Below, in pieces: positions 37,475-45,522 of a stretch of 45,522 nucleotides of DNA (within the stretch, counting starts at the first letter, position 1; every line of letters begins with the position of its first letter). Below the pieces are notes generated by a model. It was given only the letters and a program-made list of their open reading frames with translations. It ran no database searches and had not been told where the DNA came from. Source of the stretch: a virus. The position numbers were made by a program, and so were the translations under genes. Location: positions 1 to 45,522 of the IMG/VR virus record IMGVR_UViG_3300044641_009149, one strand, 5' to 3'.

Positions 37475-40400
37475 ATGGCACAAAAAACAAATTTAAATGT
37501 AAGCCCATACTTTGACGATTTTGACGCCGAAAAGAACTTTTACAAAGTTCTTTTTAATCCAGGAAGACCCGTCCAAGCAAGAGAATTAAATAATATTCAA
37601 TCTATTCTACAAAATCAGATTGAATCGTTTGGTAGTCATATTTTTAAAGAAGGATCTGTAGTAATTCCTGGAAACTTAACATATGATTCACAGTTCAATG
37701 CTGTTAAATTAAACCCATCAAACTTTGGTGTCAATATTTCACTATACATCAATAAATTTTTAGGCAAGAAAGTTACTGGGCAAATTTCTGGTGTAACTGG
37801 AACAATTCAAAAAATTGAAATACCAGACTCAATTAATAATTTACAGTATGTTACATTATACGTAAAATATCTTGATTCTGGTAATAATTTTGATATTACA
37901 CCATTTCAAAATGGAGAATCACTGTTTGCAAGTGAAAATGTAGTATATGGAAATACAACCATTGTAGCTGGAAACCCATTTGCATCTTTAATTTCTTCCG
38001 ATGCTACCGCCGTTGGGTCTGCAGTTTCTATTGACACTGGAATTTATTTTGTAAGAGGAACTTTTGTAAATATTTCTAAGCAAACGATTATTTTAGATTA
38101 CTATACAAACACACCATCATATCGAGTTGGTCTTAAAGTATCTGAAGAAATCATAACAGCAAAAGAAGATGACTCTCTTTATGATAATGCAAAAGGATTT
38201 ACAAACTATGCTGCTCCTGGAGCGGATAGATTTAAAATAGGTCTATCTTTAACCAAAAAAACAATTGATAGTGTTGATACTGACGTAGATTTTATTGAAC
38301 TTCTTAGATTAGACGCAGGGCAAGTCAAAAAATTAAATACAAATACGCAATACTCTTTGATTAAAGATTATTTGGCACAAAGAACTTTTGACGAATCGGG
38401 AAACTATTCAGTAACTCCTTTTAAAATTTCCTTACATGATTCTTTAAATAACAGACTTGGAAATAATGGTTTATTTTTTGAAAATCAAAAAACAGAAAAT
38501 GGAAATACACCATCAGATGATTTAATGTGTGTTAAATTGTCTCCCGGCAAAGCATACGTCAGAGGATATGACATTGAAAAGGTTTCTACTACCATTTTAG
38601 ATGTACCAAAACCTAGAGAAACTCAAAGTGTTGAAAATGTAAGTATTCCATTTGAAATGGGAAACTTGTTGAGAATTAATAATATAACAGGATCACCGAA
38701 ACAAAATCAATCATTAGAATTACATTCTGTCAGAAGAAGCTCATCGGGAAATCCAAGTTCTACAACAAAAATTGGAGATGCCAAGGTTTATAATTTTAGA
38801 CTGACGGATTCTGCATATTCTTCTGCTTCTACAAACTGGGATTTATATCTTTATGATATTCAAACTTATACAACATTAATTCTAAATCAAGCATTATCTA
38901 TATCTCAGTTGCCAGCAACATCTTTTATTAAAGGAAAGAGTAGTGGTGCAAGTGGATATGCAGTCTCTGCTGGAGATGGCACAACTACTGTCAATTTACG
39001 CCAAACTTCTGGAAGTTTTGTAAAGGGTGAGCAGATTATTATTAACGGGTTAGAATTGTATCCCAGATCAATTGCGAATATCACCGTATATGACAGTCAA
39101 GATATCAAGCAAGTGTATCAATCCACGGCAGTATCTGGATTTACTACTGCCTTTATGGGAGATTCTGTTTTAGGAAAGCAATTACCAATTGGTTTTAATG
39201 CTGCCGATACGGTTAATATAACTGCTGGTGGAGTTATAACTTCCCCAGGTAAATTCTTTAATTCAATCAAACCCGGAAGTATTATCAGATATCAAACACC
39301 AACAGGATCTTTAGAAAATTTTAATAGAGTAACTAGTGTTAGTTTAACTGGATCTTCGATGACGGTTGCAAGTGTTGCAAGTGTCAGTGGTGTTTGTGAT
39401 GGATCGATTGGTGTTTCTACAAATATATCTTTCAGTGTTGGGACTCCTTCAATCAATAATCTTGAAAAAGGATTCTTATATGCAGAAGTTCCAAATTCAA
39501 ATCTATCATCAATAGATTTGAATGATTCTATTTTAACTTTTAGTGCTCAATCAACGAGTGCTAAGTCATCAAGTAGTCCAATTGTTTTATCAGTATCTGA
39601 TTTTTCTCTACCATCAGGTTTAACAACCGCTTTATTCCAAGCGTTTGATGAAGAGCGTTATTCTGTGCATTACACTGATGGCACAACTCAATCGCTAACA
39701 TCAGATCAGTTTTCATTATCCAATAATCAAGTTACTTTATCAAATCTTACGTCTGGTAAAACCACTTCATCAATTAACGCAACATTTATTAAAAATGGGG
39801 TTCAAAGCAAAGAAAAGCAATATAATAGAAGTCAAACAATTAACGTAATTTATTCAAAATACCCACAATCTGGTAGTGGAATTAGCACTTCTATCAATGA
39901 TGGTCTTGAATATAATCCATATTATGGATTGAGGGTGCAAGATCAAGAAATCTCACTTAACTATCCAGATGTTGCAAACATTATAGCAGTTTATGAATCT
40001 TTAAACACATCCAATCCTTCTCTTGATTCTATATCTTTTAGTAGTGTTTTAAATATTGGGGGAAACGCTATTATTGGGGAAAATATTCTAGGATCTGAAA
40101 GCGGTTGTGTAGCCAGAGTAGTTACAAGATCTACAAATAGTGTTGGTGTTGTATATTTAAATTCAAATAGATTTTTAACTAACGAAAGTGTTACATTTGA
40201 GGAGTCAAATATTACCGGAGAAATTGATTTTATTACTATAGGGAGTTACAATGATATTACAAATAGATTTAAGTTAGACAAAGGTCAAAAGGATCAATAC
40301 TATGACTACTCCAGAATTGTAAGAAATGAAGGAGAAACAGAACCTTCTAAGAGAATTTTAGTTGTTTTTGATTATTTTAGTGTGCCCTCCACGGATAATG

Positions 40401-43400
40401 GAGATGTGTTTACTGTATTGAGCTATCAAAAAGAGCAATTTGCCAACGATGTTCCTCTGCTTGGAAACAAAAATTTAAGGGCATCGGATACTCTAGACTT
40501 TAGACCCAGAGTTTCAGTTTTTTCTGGATCTTCATCTTCTCCATTTGATTTTTCAAACAGAAACTTTAGTTCCTCGATTAAGTTAAATCTAACCCCCAAT
40601 GAAAGCACTATTATTGGATACAATTATTATATTGGACGAGTAGATAAAGTTTATCTTAACAAAAATGGAGAATTTACCTATATTCAGGGAGATTCTTCTT
40701 CAAATCCAAAATCTCCTATTAAAATTGATGATGTGATGGAGATTGCAACAATTAATCTTCCACCATATCTCTATACTCCAAAAAGTGCAACATTGTCATT
40801 AGTAGACAATAGAAGATATACAATGAGAGACATTGGTCTCATTGAAAATAGGGTTAAGAATCTTGAAAGAATAACTTCCTTATCACTTCTAGAGCTAAGT
40901 ACTCAAACATTACAGGTACAAGATTCTCAAGGATTTAACAGATTTAAAACTGGATTTTTTGTAGATGATTTTAAAAATTATGAAAGAGTTAATTTAAACT
41001 TATCACTTCTTGAGATAGATCCAGAGTTGCAAGAAATGAGACCTATTATTTCTCGCAATAGCCTTAAAAATTATCTTGCCCCAGCACTTAATACTACAGA
41101 TGAAGAAATTGATCTTTCCACCAACTATAACTTAATAGATTCAAACGTACAAAAAACGGGAGACACCGTTACTCTTAAATATACATCAGAAAAATGGATT
41201 GATCAACCTCTTGCGACTCAAGTTGAAAATATTAATCCATTTCATGTAATTTCATATAAAGGATCAATTAAACTATCTCCTGATAGGGATAACTGGGTAA
41301 GAACTGTACAACTACCAAATAAAACGATATCTGTTACTGACTTTGTTTTAGTTGAAAGAGATAATACCGTTTTAGGTGACAGGACAGTTAGAGTTGACAA
41401 TGGCGCTAATGCAAGTAGAACTGAACTTTCAACTGAATTTTCTCAAACAGTAACTGAAACTGCCAGTTCTTCTGTTAGAAGCACTAGTTCTACAAGATTA
41501 GTAGAATCTCGTGCCGAAGAATATATGAGATCTAGAAATACTGAATTTTCAATTACTAGTTTAAAACCATATACTAGATATTACCAATTTTTAGACGGTA
41601 ATGGATCAGTAGATTTTATTCCTAAACTTATTGAAATTGCAAATAGTGAATCTTTAGAAAATTATGGCGCTTCATCTGCATTTACAATTGGAGAAACTGT
41701 TATTGGATATGATAATCAAAACAATAAAATAATTTCCTTTAGGGTGGCAATGCCATCTCATAAAATTGGACCTTTTAATTCACCAACAACCAAATTTACA
41801 GTTAATCCTTATTCAAGATCTGAATCTATACCAGATGCTTATAGTGCTTCATCTAAAATTTTAAATCTTGATACATATTCAATATCAGAAGAAGCACAGG
41901 GTCTTTATTCTGGATATCTTGTAAAAGGTGCTAAGCTTGTTGGGCAGACAAGCGGAGCGATAGCATACGTAAAAGATCTCAGACTGATATCTGACAACTA
42001 TGGAGATTTAATTGGTTCTTTCTTCATTAGAGATCCTAATACTACTCCAGCTCCAGATGTAAGAATTAACACTGGCACAAAAACATATAAAATTACTTCT
42101 AGTCCCACAAATGAAGTTGCTGTGCCGGGAAGCACTACAGTTTCTACTGCCGAAACCAATTATGTTTCAGACGGAACTTTAGAATTGTATGAGACAACGA
42201 TTACAAATACAACAACAGTAACTACTACTCGTCTAACTACAACTAATATAACAAGAGTAACAACAAACTTCGAGCAAACACAATTCCCCCAACAAGATAG
42301 GGGTGGAGGAAAAGATCCTCTTGCTCAAACTTTTACGGTGGATCAAGATGGTGGATTTTTAACGGAATTAGATTTATTCTTCTATAAAAAAGATAGTGGG
42401 AATAACCCTGTTACAGTTGAAATAAGAACCGTTGAATTGGGCACGCCTACAACAACTGTAGTTGGAAATCCCGTTACTCTTAGACCTGATCAAATTCAAA
42501 TTTCAGATGATGCAACTGCAGTAACAAAAGCAACATTTGATTATCCTATTTACCTAGCCCCTGGTTTAGAATATGCTCTTGTCTTATTGGCTCCAGAAAG
42601 TATAGAATATGAAGTTTTTATTGCCGAAATGGGTAAAAAAACAATACAAACTAAAAATCTTCCAGATTCTGAAGCTGTTATATATACCCAACAATTTGCT
42701 ATGGGAAGTCTTTTTAAATCCCAAAATGGATCTATTTGGACTGCGGACCAATATCAGGACATGAAATTTACTTTATATAGAGCAAATTTTGTCACCAATA
42801 CGCCATCCACTGCATATTTCTATAATCCAACTTTAAATGAAAGTAATGGATATATCTCAAATCTACAAAATAATCCACTTACAGTATTTCCAAGAAAAGT
42901 AAACATTGGCATTACGACAACCACCAGTTCCGCTATGGTTGGAATTCTAACGACTGGAAGGAAAATTAGTGAAAGCATTAAAACATATAATTATGGTTAT
43001 ATTGTTGGTACTGGATGCTCAGTTTCTTCTGTAGGAGTTACCACAGCAGGATCAAATTACGTTTCGGACACTAGCGTTTCAACATACAATATTATTGGAA
43101 ATGGATCTGGTCTCACATTAAATATAACCGCTTCTGGCGGAGCAATTACTGCAGCATCAATTGTCAGTGCTGGAAATGGATATGCAGTTGGAGATGTAGT
43201 TGGAATCGTAACTTCATCGGTTTCAAGCAATAGTGGTAGAGACGCTAGAATTACAATTACGGGCAATAACAATGGTATTGATACCCTTTTCCTCAACAAT
43301 GTCCAAGGAGAGGCATTTACTGCAGATGGAACGGCAAATCTGGTTTACTTTGATACATCTAATAACTCAGTTTCTTTAGCATCGACAGTTATTAGAAGTT

Positions 43401-44770
43401 CTACTCCAGTAGGTTCCATCTACAGTGGAAACTTTGCTAGATTAAATCATTTTAATCATGGAATGTATGCCCCAAACAATAAAGTTTCAATTAGTGGAGT
43501 ATCTCCAAATGCAGAATTTACAACGTTATCCCAATCTATAACTGCATCTGCAACATCAATTTCTGTTGCTAGTACCGCAAACTTCTCAACGTTTGAAGGT
43601 AAGAGTGTAAATGGAACAAATCCCGGATATGCACTCATTGAAAATGAAATCATCAGATATGAAAGTATTGGATCTGGCACTTTGGAGACTATAACGAGAG
43701 GACAATCTTCAACCCTTGCTATTCCACATTCTACAAATACTTTGGTATACAAATATGAATTCAACGGAATTTCCCTGAGAAGAATTAATACAACCCATGA
43801 TATTAGTGATACTGGATTGGATATTGATAATTATTATATTGAAATTGATAGAACTTCCAACGGAGTCAATAGGAGTAGTGATAACACACCTACAGCATAT
43901 CCACAACTATCATTTTCTTCAGAAATAACTTCTGGAGGATCTAAAGTTTTTGCATCAGAAAATATACAATACGATGCAATAATTCCATTCTATGATATTG
44001 GAACTCCGGGAGCAGAAACTTCCGTTTCAGCAAAAATTAGATCGGTCAGTGGCACCAGCATTAGTGGAAATGAAGTTTCATTCCAAGATTTAGGATATGA
44101 AGACATTCAGTTAAACTCACTAAATACCCTCTCCTCGTCTAGAATAGTTGCATCAAAAGTAAATGAAGACACATTTTTAACTTCTCTACCAAGAAATAAA
44201 TCATTTACAACAGCAATTACATTGCGTACCAGTAATAAGTATGTTTCTCCACAAATATTTTTAGATACATCATTTACTGATTTCCATAGTAATAGAATCA
44301 ATTCTCCAATAACTAATTATCAGCAGGATGGTAGAGTTAACTCTATTCTAGAAGATCCTCATGCTGCAATATATGTTTCAAATACTGTGAGATTGGCTCA
44401 ACCAGCAACTTCTCTTAAAGTGATTCTTTCAGCATATAGACATTTTTCTGCGGATTTTAGAGTTCTTTACAGTTTATTAAGAGCAGATTCTAGTGAAGTT
44501 GAACAATCATTTGAATTATTCCCAGGATATAATAATTTAACAATAGACAATAATAACGATGGATATCTTGATATTATAGATCCTGCAAATAATAGTGGAT
44601 TACCAGATATTTTTGTTCCTGCAAGTAATCAAAATCAATTTTTAGAATATGAGTTTTCTGCCAATAATCTTGGTCAATTTAGTGGATTTACAATCAAAAT
44701 CGTAATGTCTTCTACAAATCAGGCTTATCCTCCTCGTTTTAAAGATTTGAGGTGTATTGCAATCCGATGA
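37475..44770 (+). CDS. DUF4815-type giant structural protein
   Basis: 2431 residues. The start NVSPYFDDFDAEKNFYKVLF and NPGRPVQARELNNIQSILQN is the DUF4815 signature found in tail/baseplate proteins of cyanophages. The middle has repeated beta modules, including GSNYVSDT / GNGYAVGD (about 1843-1913) and a Thr-rich stretch with NTTTVTTTRLTTTNITRVTT near 1585. A C-terminal domain (SPQIFLDTSFTDFHSNRINS to PPRFKDLRCIAI) is typical of these proteins. It probably builds the outer baseplate or fibre attachment (a gp10-like place). It starts 3 nt after the gp8 stop. Confidence 0.85.
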   Translation: MAQKTNLNVSPYFDDFDAEKNFYKVLFNPGRPVQARELNNIQSILQNQIESFGSHIFKEGSVVIPGNLTYDSQFNAVKLNPSNFGVNISLYINKFLGKKVTGQISGVTGTIQKIEIPDSINNLQYVTLYVKYLDSGNNFDITPFQNGESLFASENVVYGNTTIVAGNPFASLISSDATAVGSAVSIDTGIYFVRGTFVNISKQTIILDYYTNTPSYRVGLKVSEEIITAKEDDSLYDNAKGFTNYAAPGADRFKIGLSLTKKTIDSVDTDVDFIELLRLDAGQVKKLNTNTQYSLIKDYLAQRTFDESGNYSVTPFKISLHDSLNNRLGNNGLFFENQKTENGNTPSDDLMCVKLSPGKAYVRGYDIEKVSTTILDVPKPRETQSVENVSIPFEMGNLLRINNITGSPKQNQSLELHSVRRSSSGNPSSTTKIGDAKVYNFRLTDSAYSSASTNWDLYLYDIQTYTTLILNQALSISQLPATSFIKGKSSGASGYAVSAGDGTTTVNLRQTSGSFVKGEQIIINGLELYPRSIANITVYDSQDIKQVYQSTAVSGFTTAFMGDSVLGKQLPIGFNAADTVNITAGGVITSPGKFFNSIKPGSIIRYQTPTGSLENFNRVTSVSLTGSSMTVASVASVSGVCDGSIGVSTNISFSVGTPSINNLEKGFLYAEVPNSNLSSIDLNDSILTFSAQSTSAKSSSSPIVLSVSDFSLPSGLTTALFQAFDEERYSVHYTDGTTQSLTSDQFSLSNNQVTLSNLTSGKTTSSINATFIKNGVQSKEKQYNRSQTINVIYSKYPQSGSGISTSINDGLEYNPYYGLRVQDQEISLNYPDVANIIAVYESLNTSNPSLDSISFSSVLNIGGNAIIGENILGSESGCVARVVTRSTNSVGVVYLNSNRFLTNESVTFEESNITGEIDFITIGSYNDITNRFKLDKGQKDQYYDYSRIVRNEGETEPSKRILVVFDYFSVPSTDNGDVFTVLSYQKEQFANDVPLLGNKNLRASDTLDFRPRVSVFSGSSSSPFDFSNRNFSSSIKLNLTPNESTIIGYNYYIGRVDKVYLNKNGEFTYIQGDSSSNPKSPIKIDDVMEIATINLPPYLYTPKSATLSLVDNRRYTMRDIGLIENRVKNLERITSLSLLELSTQTLQVQDSQGFNRFKTGFFVDDFKNYERVNLNLSLLEIDPELQEMRPIISRNSLKNYLAPALNTTDEEIDLSTNYNLIDSNVQKTGDTVTLKYTSEKWIDQPLATQVENINPFHVISYKGSIKLSPDRDNWVRTVQLPNKTISVTDFVLVERDNTVLGDRTVRVDNGANASRTELSTEFSQTVTETASSSVRSTSSTRLVESRAEEYMRSRNTEFSITSLKPYTRYYQFLDGNGSVDFIPKLIEIANSESLENYGASSAFTIGETVIGYDNQNNKIISFRVAMPSHKIGPFNSPTTKFTVNPYSRSESIPDAYSASSKILNLDTYSISEEAQGLYSGYLVKGAKLVGQTSGAIAYVKDLRLISDNYGDLIGSFFIRDPNTTPAPDVRINTGTKTYKITSSPTNEVAVPGSTTVSTAETNYVSDGTLELYETTITNTTTVTTTRLTTTNITRVTTNFEQTQFPQQDRGGGKDPLAQTFTVDQDGGFLTELDLFFYKKDSGNNPVTVEIRTVELGTPTTTVVGNPVTLRPDQIQISDDATAVTKATFDYPIYLAPGLEYALVLLAPESIEYEVFIAEMGKKTIQTKNLPDSEAVIYTQQFAMGSLFKSQNGSIWTADQYQDMKFTLYRANFVTNTPSTAYFYNPTLNESNGYISNLQNNPLTVFPRKVNIGITTTTSSAMVGILTTGRKISESIKTYNYGYIVGTGCSVSSVGVTTAGSNYVSDTSVSTYNIIGNGSGLTLNITASGGAITAASIVSAGNGYAVGDVVGIVTSSVSSNSGRDARITITGNNNGIDTLFLNNVQGEAFTADGTANLVYFDTSNNSVSLASTVIRSSTPVGSIYSGNFARLNHFNHGMYAPNNKVSISGVSPNAEFTTLSQSITASATSISVASTANFSTFEGKSVNGTNPGYALIENEIIRYESIGSGTLETITRGQSSTLAIPHSTNTLVYKYEFNGISLRRINTTHDISDTGLDIDNYYIEIDRTSNGVNRSSDNTPTAYPQLSFSSEITSGGSKVFASENIQYDAIIPFYDIGTPGAETSVSAKIRSVSGTSISGNEVSFQDLGYEDIQLNSLNTLSSSRIVASKVNEDTFLTSLPRNKSFTTAITLRTSNKYVSPQIFLDTSFTDFHSNRINSPITNYQQDGRVNSILEDPHAAIYVSNTVRLAQPATSLKVILSAYRHFSADFRVLYSLLRADSSEVEQSFELFPGYNNLTIDNNNDGYLDIIDPANNSGLPDIFVPASNQNQFLEYEFSANNLGQFSGFTIKIVMSSTNQAYPPRFKDLRCIAIR

Positions 44771-44970
44771 TGATACCAGTAAAAGGACATCCAAATTTAT
44801 ATCGTGATGAAAATTCCGGAGCAATTTTAAATTGCGACAGTAATGCATACAACCAATATGTAAATAGTTTAAACAATAGAGAGACACAAAAAAACGAATT
44901 AGACAAGATTAAAGAAGATATCAATGAAATTAAATCTTTATTAAAGGAGATTGTCAATGGATCCAGATGA
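44767..44970 (+). CDS. Small structural-cluster protein
   Basis: 67 residues from the ATG at 44767 (a second ATG follows at once). A start HPNLYRDENSGAILNCDS and a helical coiled-coil C-terminus (ELDKIKEDINEIKSLLKEI). I recall similar small proteins after DUF4815 genes in cyanophages. It overlaps genes at both ends. Likely a minor virion or assembly factor. Confidence 0.75.
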   Translation: MMIPVKGHPNLYRDENSGAILNCDSNAYNQYVNSLNNRETQKNELDKIKEDINEIKSLLKEIVNGSR

Positions 44971-45133
44971 TATTACACTTGATACCATTAATAAATTATT
45001 TGAATACGAAAAACATTCAAGACTCATTGATGAGATGAATTTTGATGAACTTAAAAATTTTTCAAAACTATATTGCAAATTATATTTGAAACAACAAGAA
45101 GTCATTCAATCTTTGGGAGCACTTGAAATATAA
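44957..45133 (+). CDS. Small helical protein of the structural cluster
   Basis: 58 residues from the ATG at 44957, 7 nt after an AAAGGAG site; the nearer TTG at 44951 would be too close. All helical and charged (DDITLDTINKLFEYEKHSRL). Role unknown; it shares the late operon of gp8. Confidence 0.68.
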   Translation: MDPDDITLDTINKLFEYEKHSRLIDEMNFDELKNFSKLYCKLYLKQQEVIQSLGALEI

Positions 45134-45136
45134 ATA
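45129..45136 (+). promoter_or_regulatory. T4-like late promoter TATAAATA before the 45160 gene
   Basis: Perfect TATAAATA overlapping the previous stop, 23 nt before the ATG at 45160. Confidence 0.8.
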
Positions 45137-45159
45137 AAAAGTAGAGCTTTAAAGAATAG

Positions 45160-45504
45160 ATGGCTGCAGTATATGTAAATAATCTAGTCGTAAATTCTGG
45201 AGCCGATTTCAGTCAATCATTTACTTTAGAAGGAACCGATACAAATTCTTCCTTTGATTTGACTGGTTACACAGTAGCAGCTCAGATGAGAAAATGGGCT
45301 GGAAGCACCAGCTCAACATCTTTTACCGCAACTATTGAGTCCCCACCAACAATAGGTCAAATTTTGCTGCGACTAACTGCTACACAAACGACTGCTTTAA
45401 AGGCAGGAAGATACATTTATGATGTTGTAATTACGGATGAATTTGGAGTCAAGAATAGAGTAATTGAAGGAATGGTTATCGTAACAGAAGGAGTTACTCG
45501 CTAA
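45160..45504 (+). CDS. Virion structural protein, beta-rich
   Basis: 114 residues. VNNLVVNSGADFSQSFTLEG, FDLTGYTVAAQMRK and LKAGRYIYDVVITDEFGVKN form a beta-sandwich typical of small phage baseplate/fibre proteins (BppU N-terminal-like). I recall it in cyanophages as a structural protein. A late promoter precedes it, and its stop overlaps the next start (TAATG). Confidence 0.8.
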   Translation: MAAVYVNNLVVNSGADFSQSFTLEGTDTNSSFDLTGYTVAAQMRKWAGSTSSTSFTATIESPPTIGQILLRLTATQTTALKAGRYIYDVVITDEFGVKNRVIEGMVIVTEGVTR

Positions 45505-45522
45505 TGTCCGATATCAAAGTTA
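45504..45522 (+). CDS. Start of next gene, cut by window end
   Basis: An ATG overlapping the previous stop, followed by SDIKV before the window ends. Placement in the structural cluster suggests another virion gene; nothing more can be said. Confidence 0.5.

Overview
The window is part of the genome of a T4-like cyanomyovirus, a tailed phage of marine or freshwater Synechococcus/Prochlorococcus. The evidence is a T4-type baseplate run (gp25, gp6, gp8 and a DUF4815 structural protein) together with cyanobacterial genes: a CpeT-like phycobiliprotein lyase, the Calvin-cycle inhibitor CP12 and a short SpeD. Every gene I can support is on the + strand. I found no tRNA, rRNA, transposase, integrase or CRISPR array.

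Layout. (1) About 1-5.8 kb is a tightly packed chain of very small genes joined by ATGA or TAATG overlaps. Most have no known function; a CpeT-like lyase (760-1218), a 2OG-Fe(II) oxygenase (3130-3717) and a protein with an AbrB-like C-terminus (4408-4992) stand out. (2) About 5.8-13.7 kb holds CP12 (6087-6299), an HExxH metallopeptidase, two small secreted proteins, a beta-class DNA methyltransferase (8861-9694), a ParB/DGQHR-type protein (9773-10714) and many small genes, several behind their own sigma70-like promoter. (3) 13.74-14.65 kb is the strangest part. It has hairpins with TTCTCAATAA arms near both ends, three perfect 20-bp tandem repeats, two sigma70-like promoters surrounded by six copies of a CTCG(A/T)CGAG palindrome, unusually dense CTAG sites, and two tiny acidic ORFs. 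(4) 14.6-17.6 kb has small genes separated by a recurring hairpin-plus-promoter module. It also has a DUF6267-like covalent nucleotidyltransferase (15945-16841) and a possible PD-(D/E)XK protein (16933-17583). (5) 17.6-19.06 kb is a GC-rich island of six tiny genes with near-identical promoter/leader sequences and no Shine-Dalgarno sites. (6) 19.06-21.8 kb has an AbrB-like protein, a GT-A glycosyltransferase behind a strong promoter, conserved cyanophage hypotheticals and speD. (7) 21.8-45.5 kb is the AT-rich late structural module: gp25, gp6, a 3893-residue YHYH-containing virion protein, gp8, a 2431-residue DUF4815 protein and small virion-cluster genes.

How it works together. The first 20 kb looks like early/middle takeover and host-modification functions. 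These are expressed from many short host-sigma70-like promoters, and metabolic genes (cpeT, cp12, speD) would retune light harvesting, carbon flow and polyamines. The last 24 kb is baseplate and tail assembly, read from T4-type late promoters (TATAAATA and variants) before speD, gp25, gp8 and the 45160 gene. The best candidate for an undescribed system is the operator-like array and tiny ORFs at 14.04-14.53 kb, followed by the recurring hairpin/promoter cassette and the GC-rich shared-leader island.
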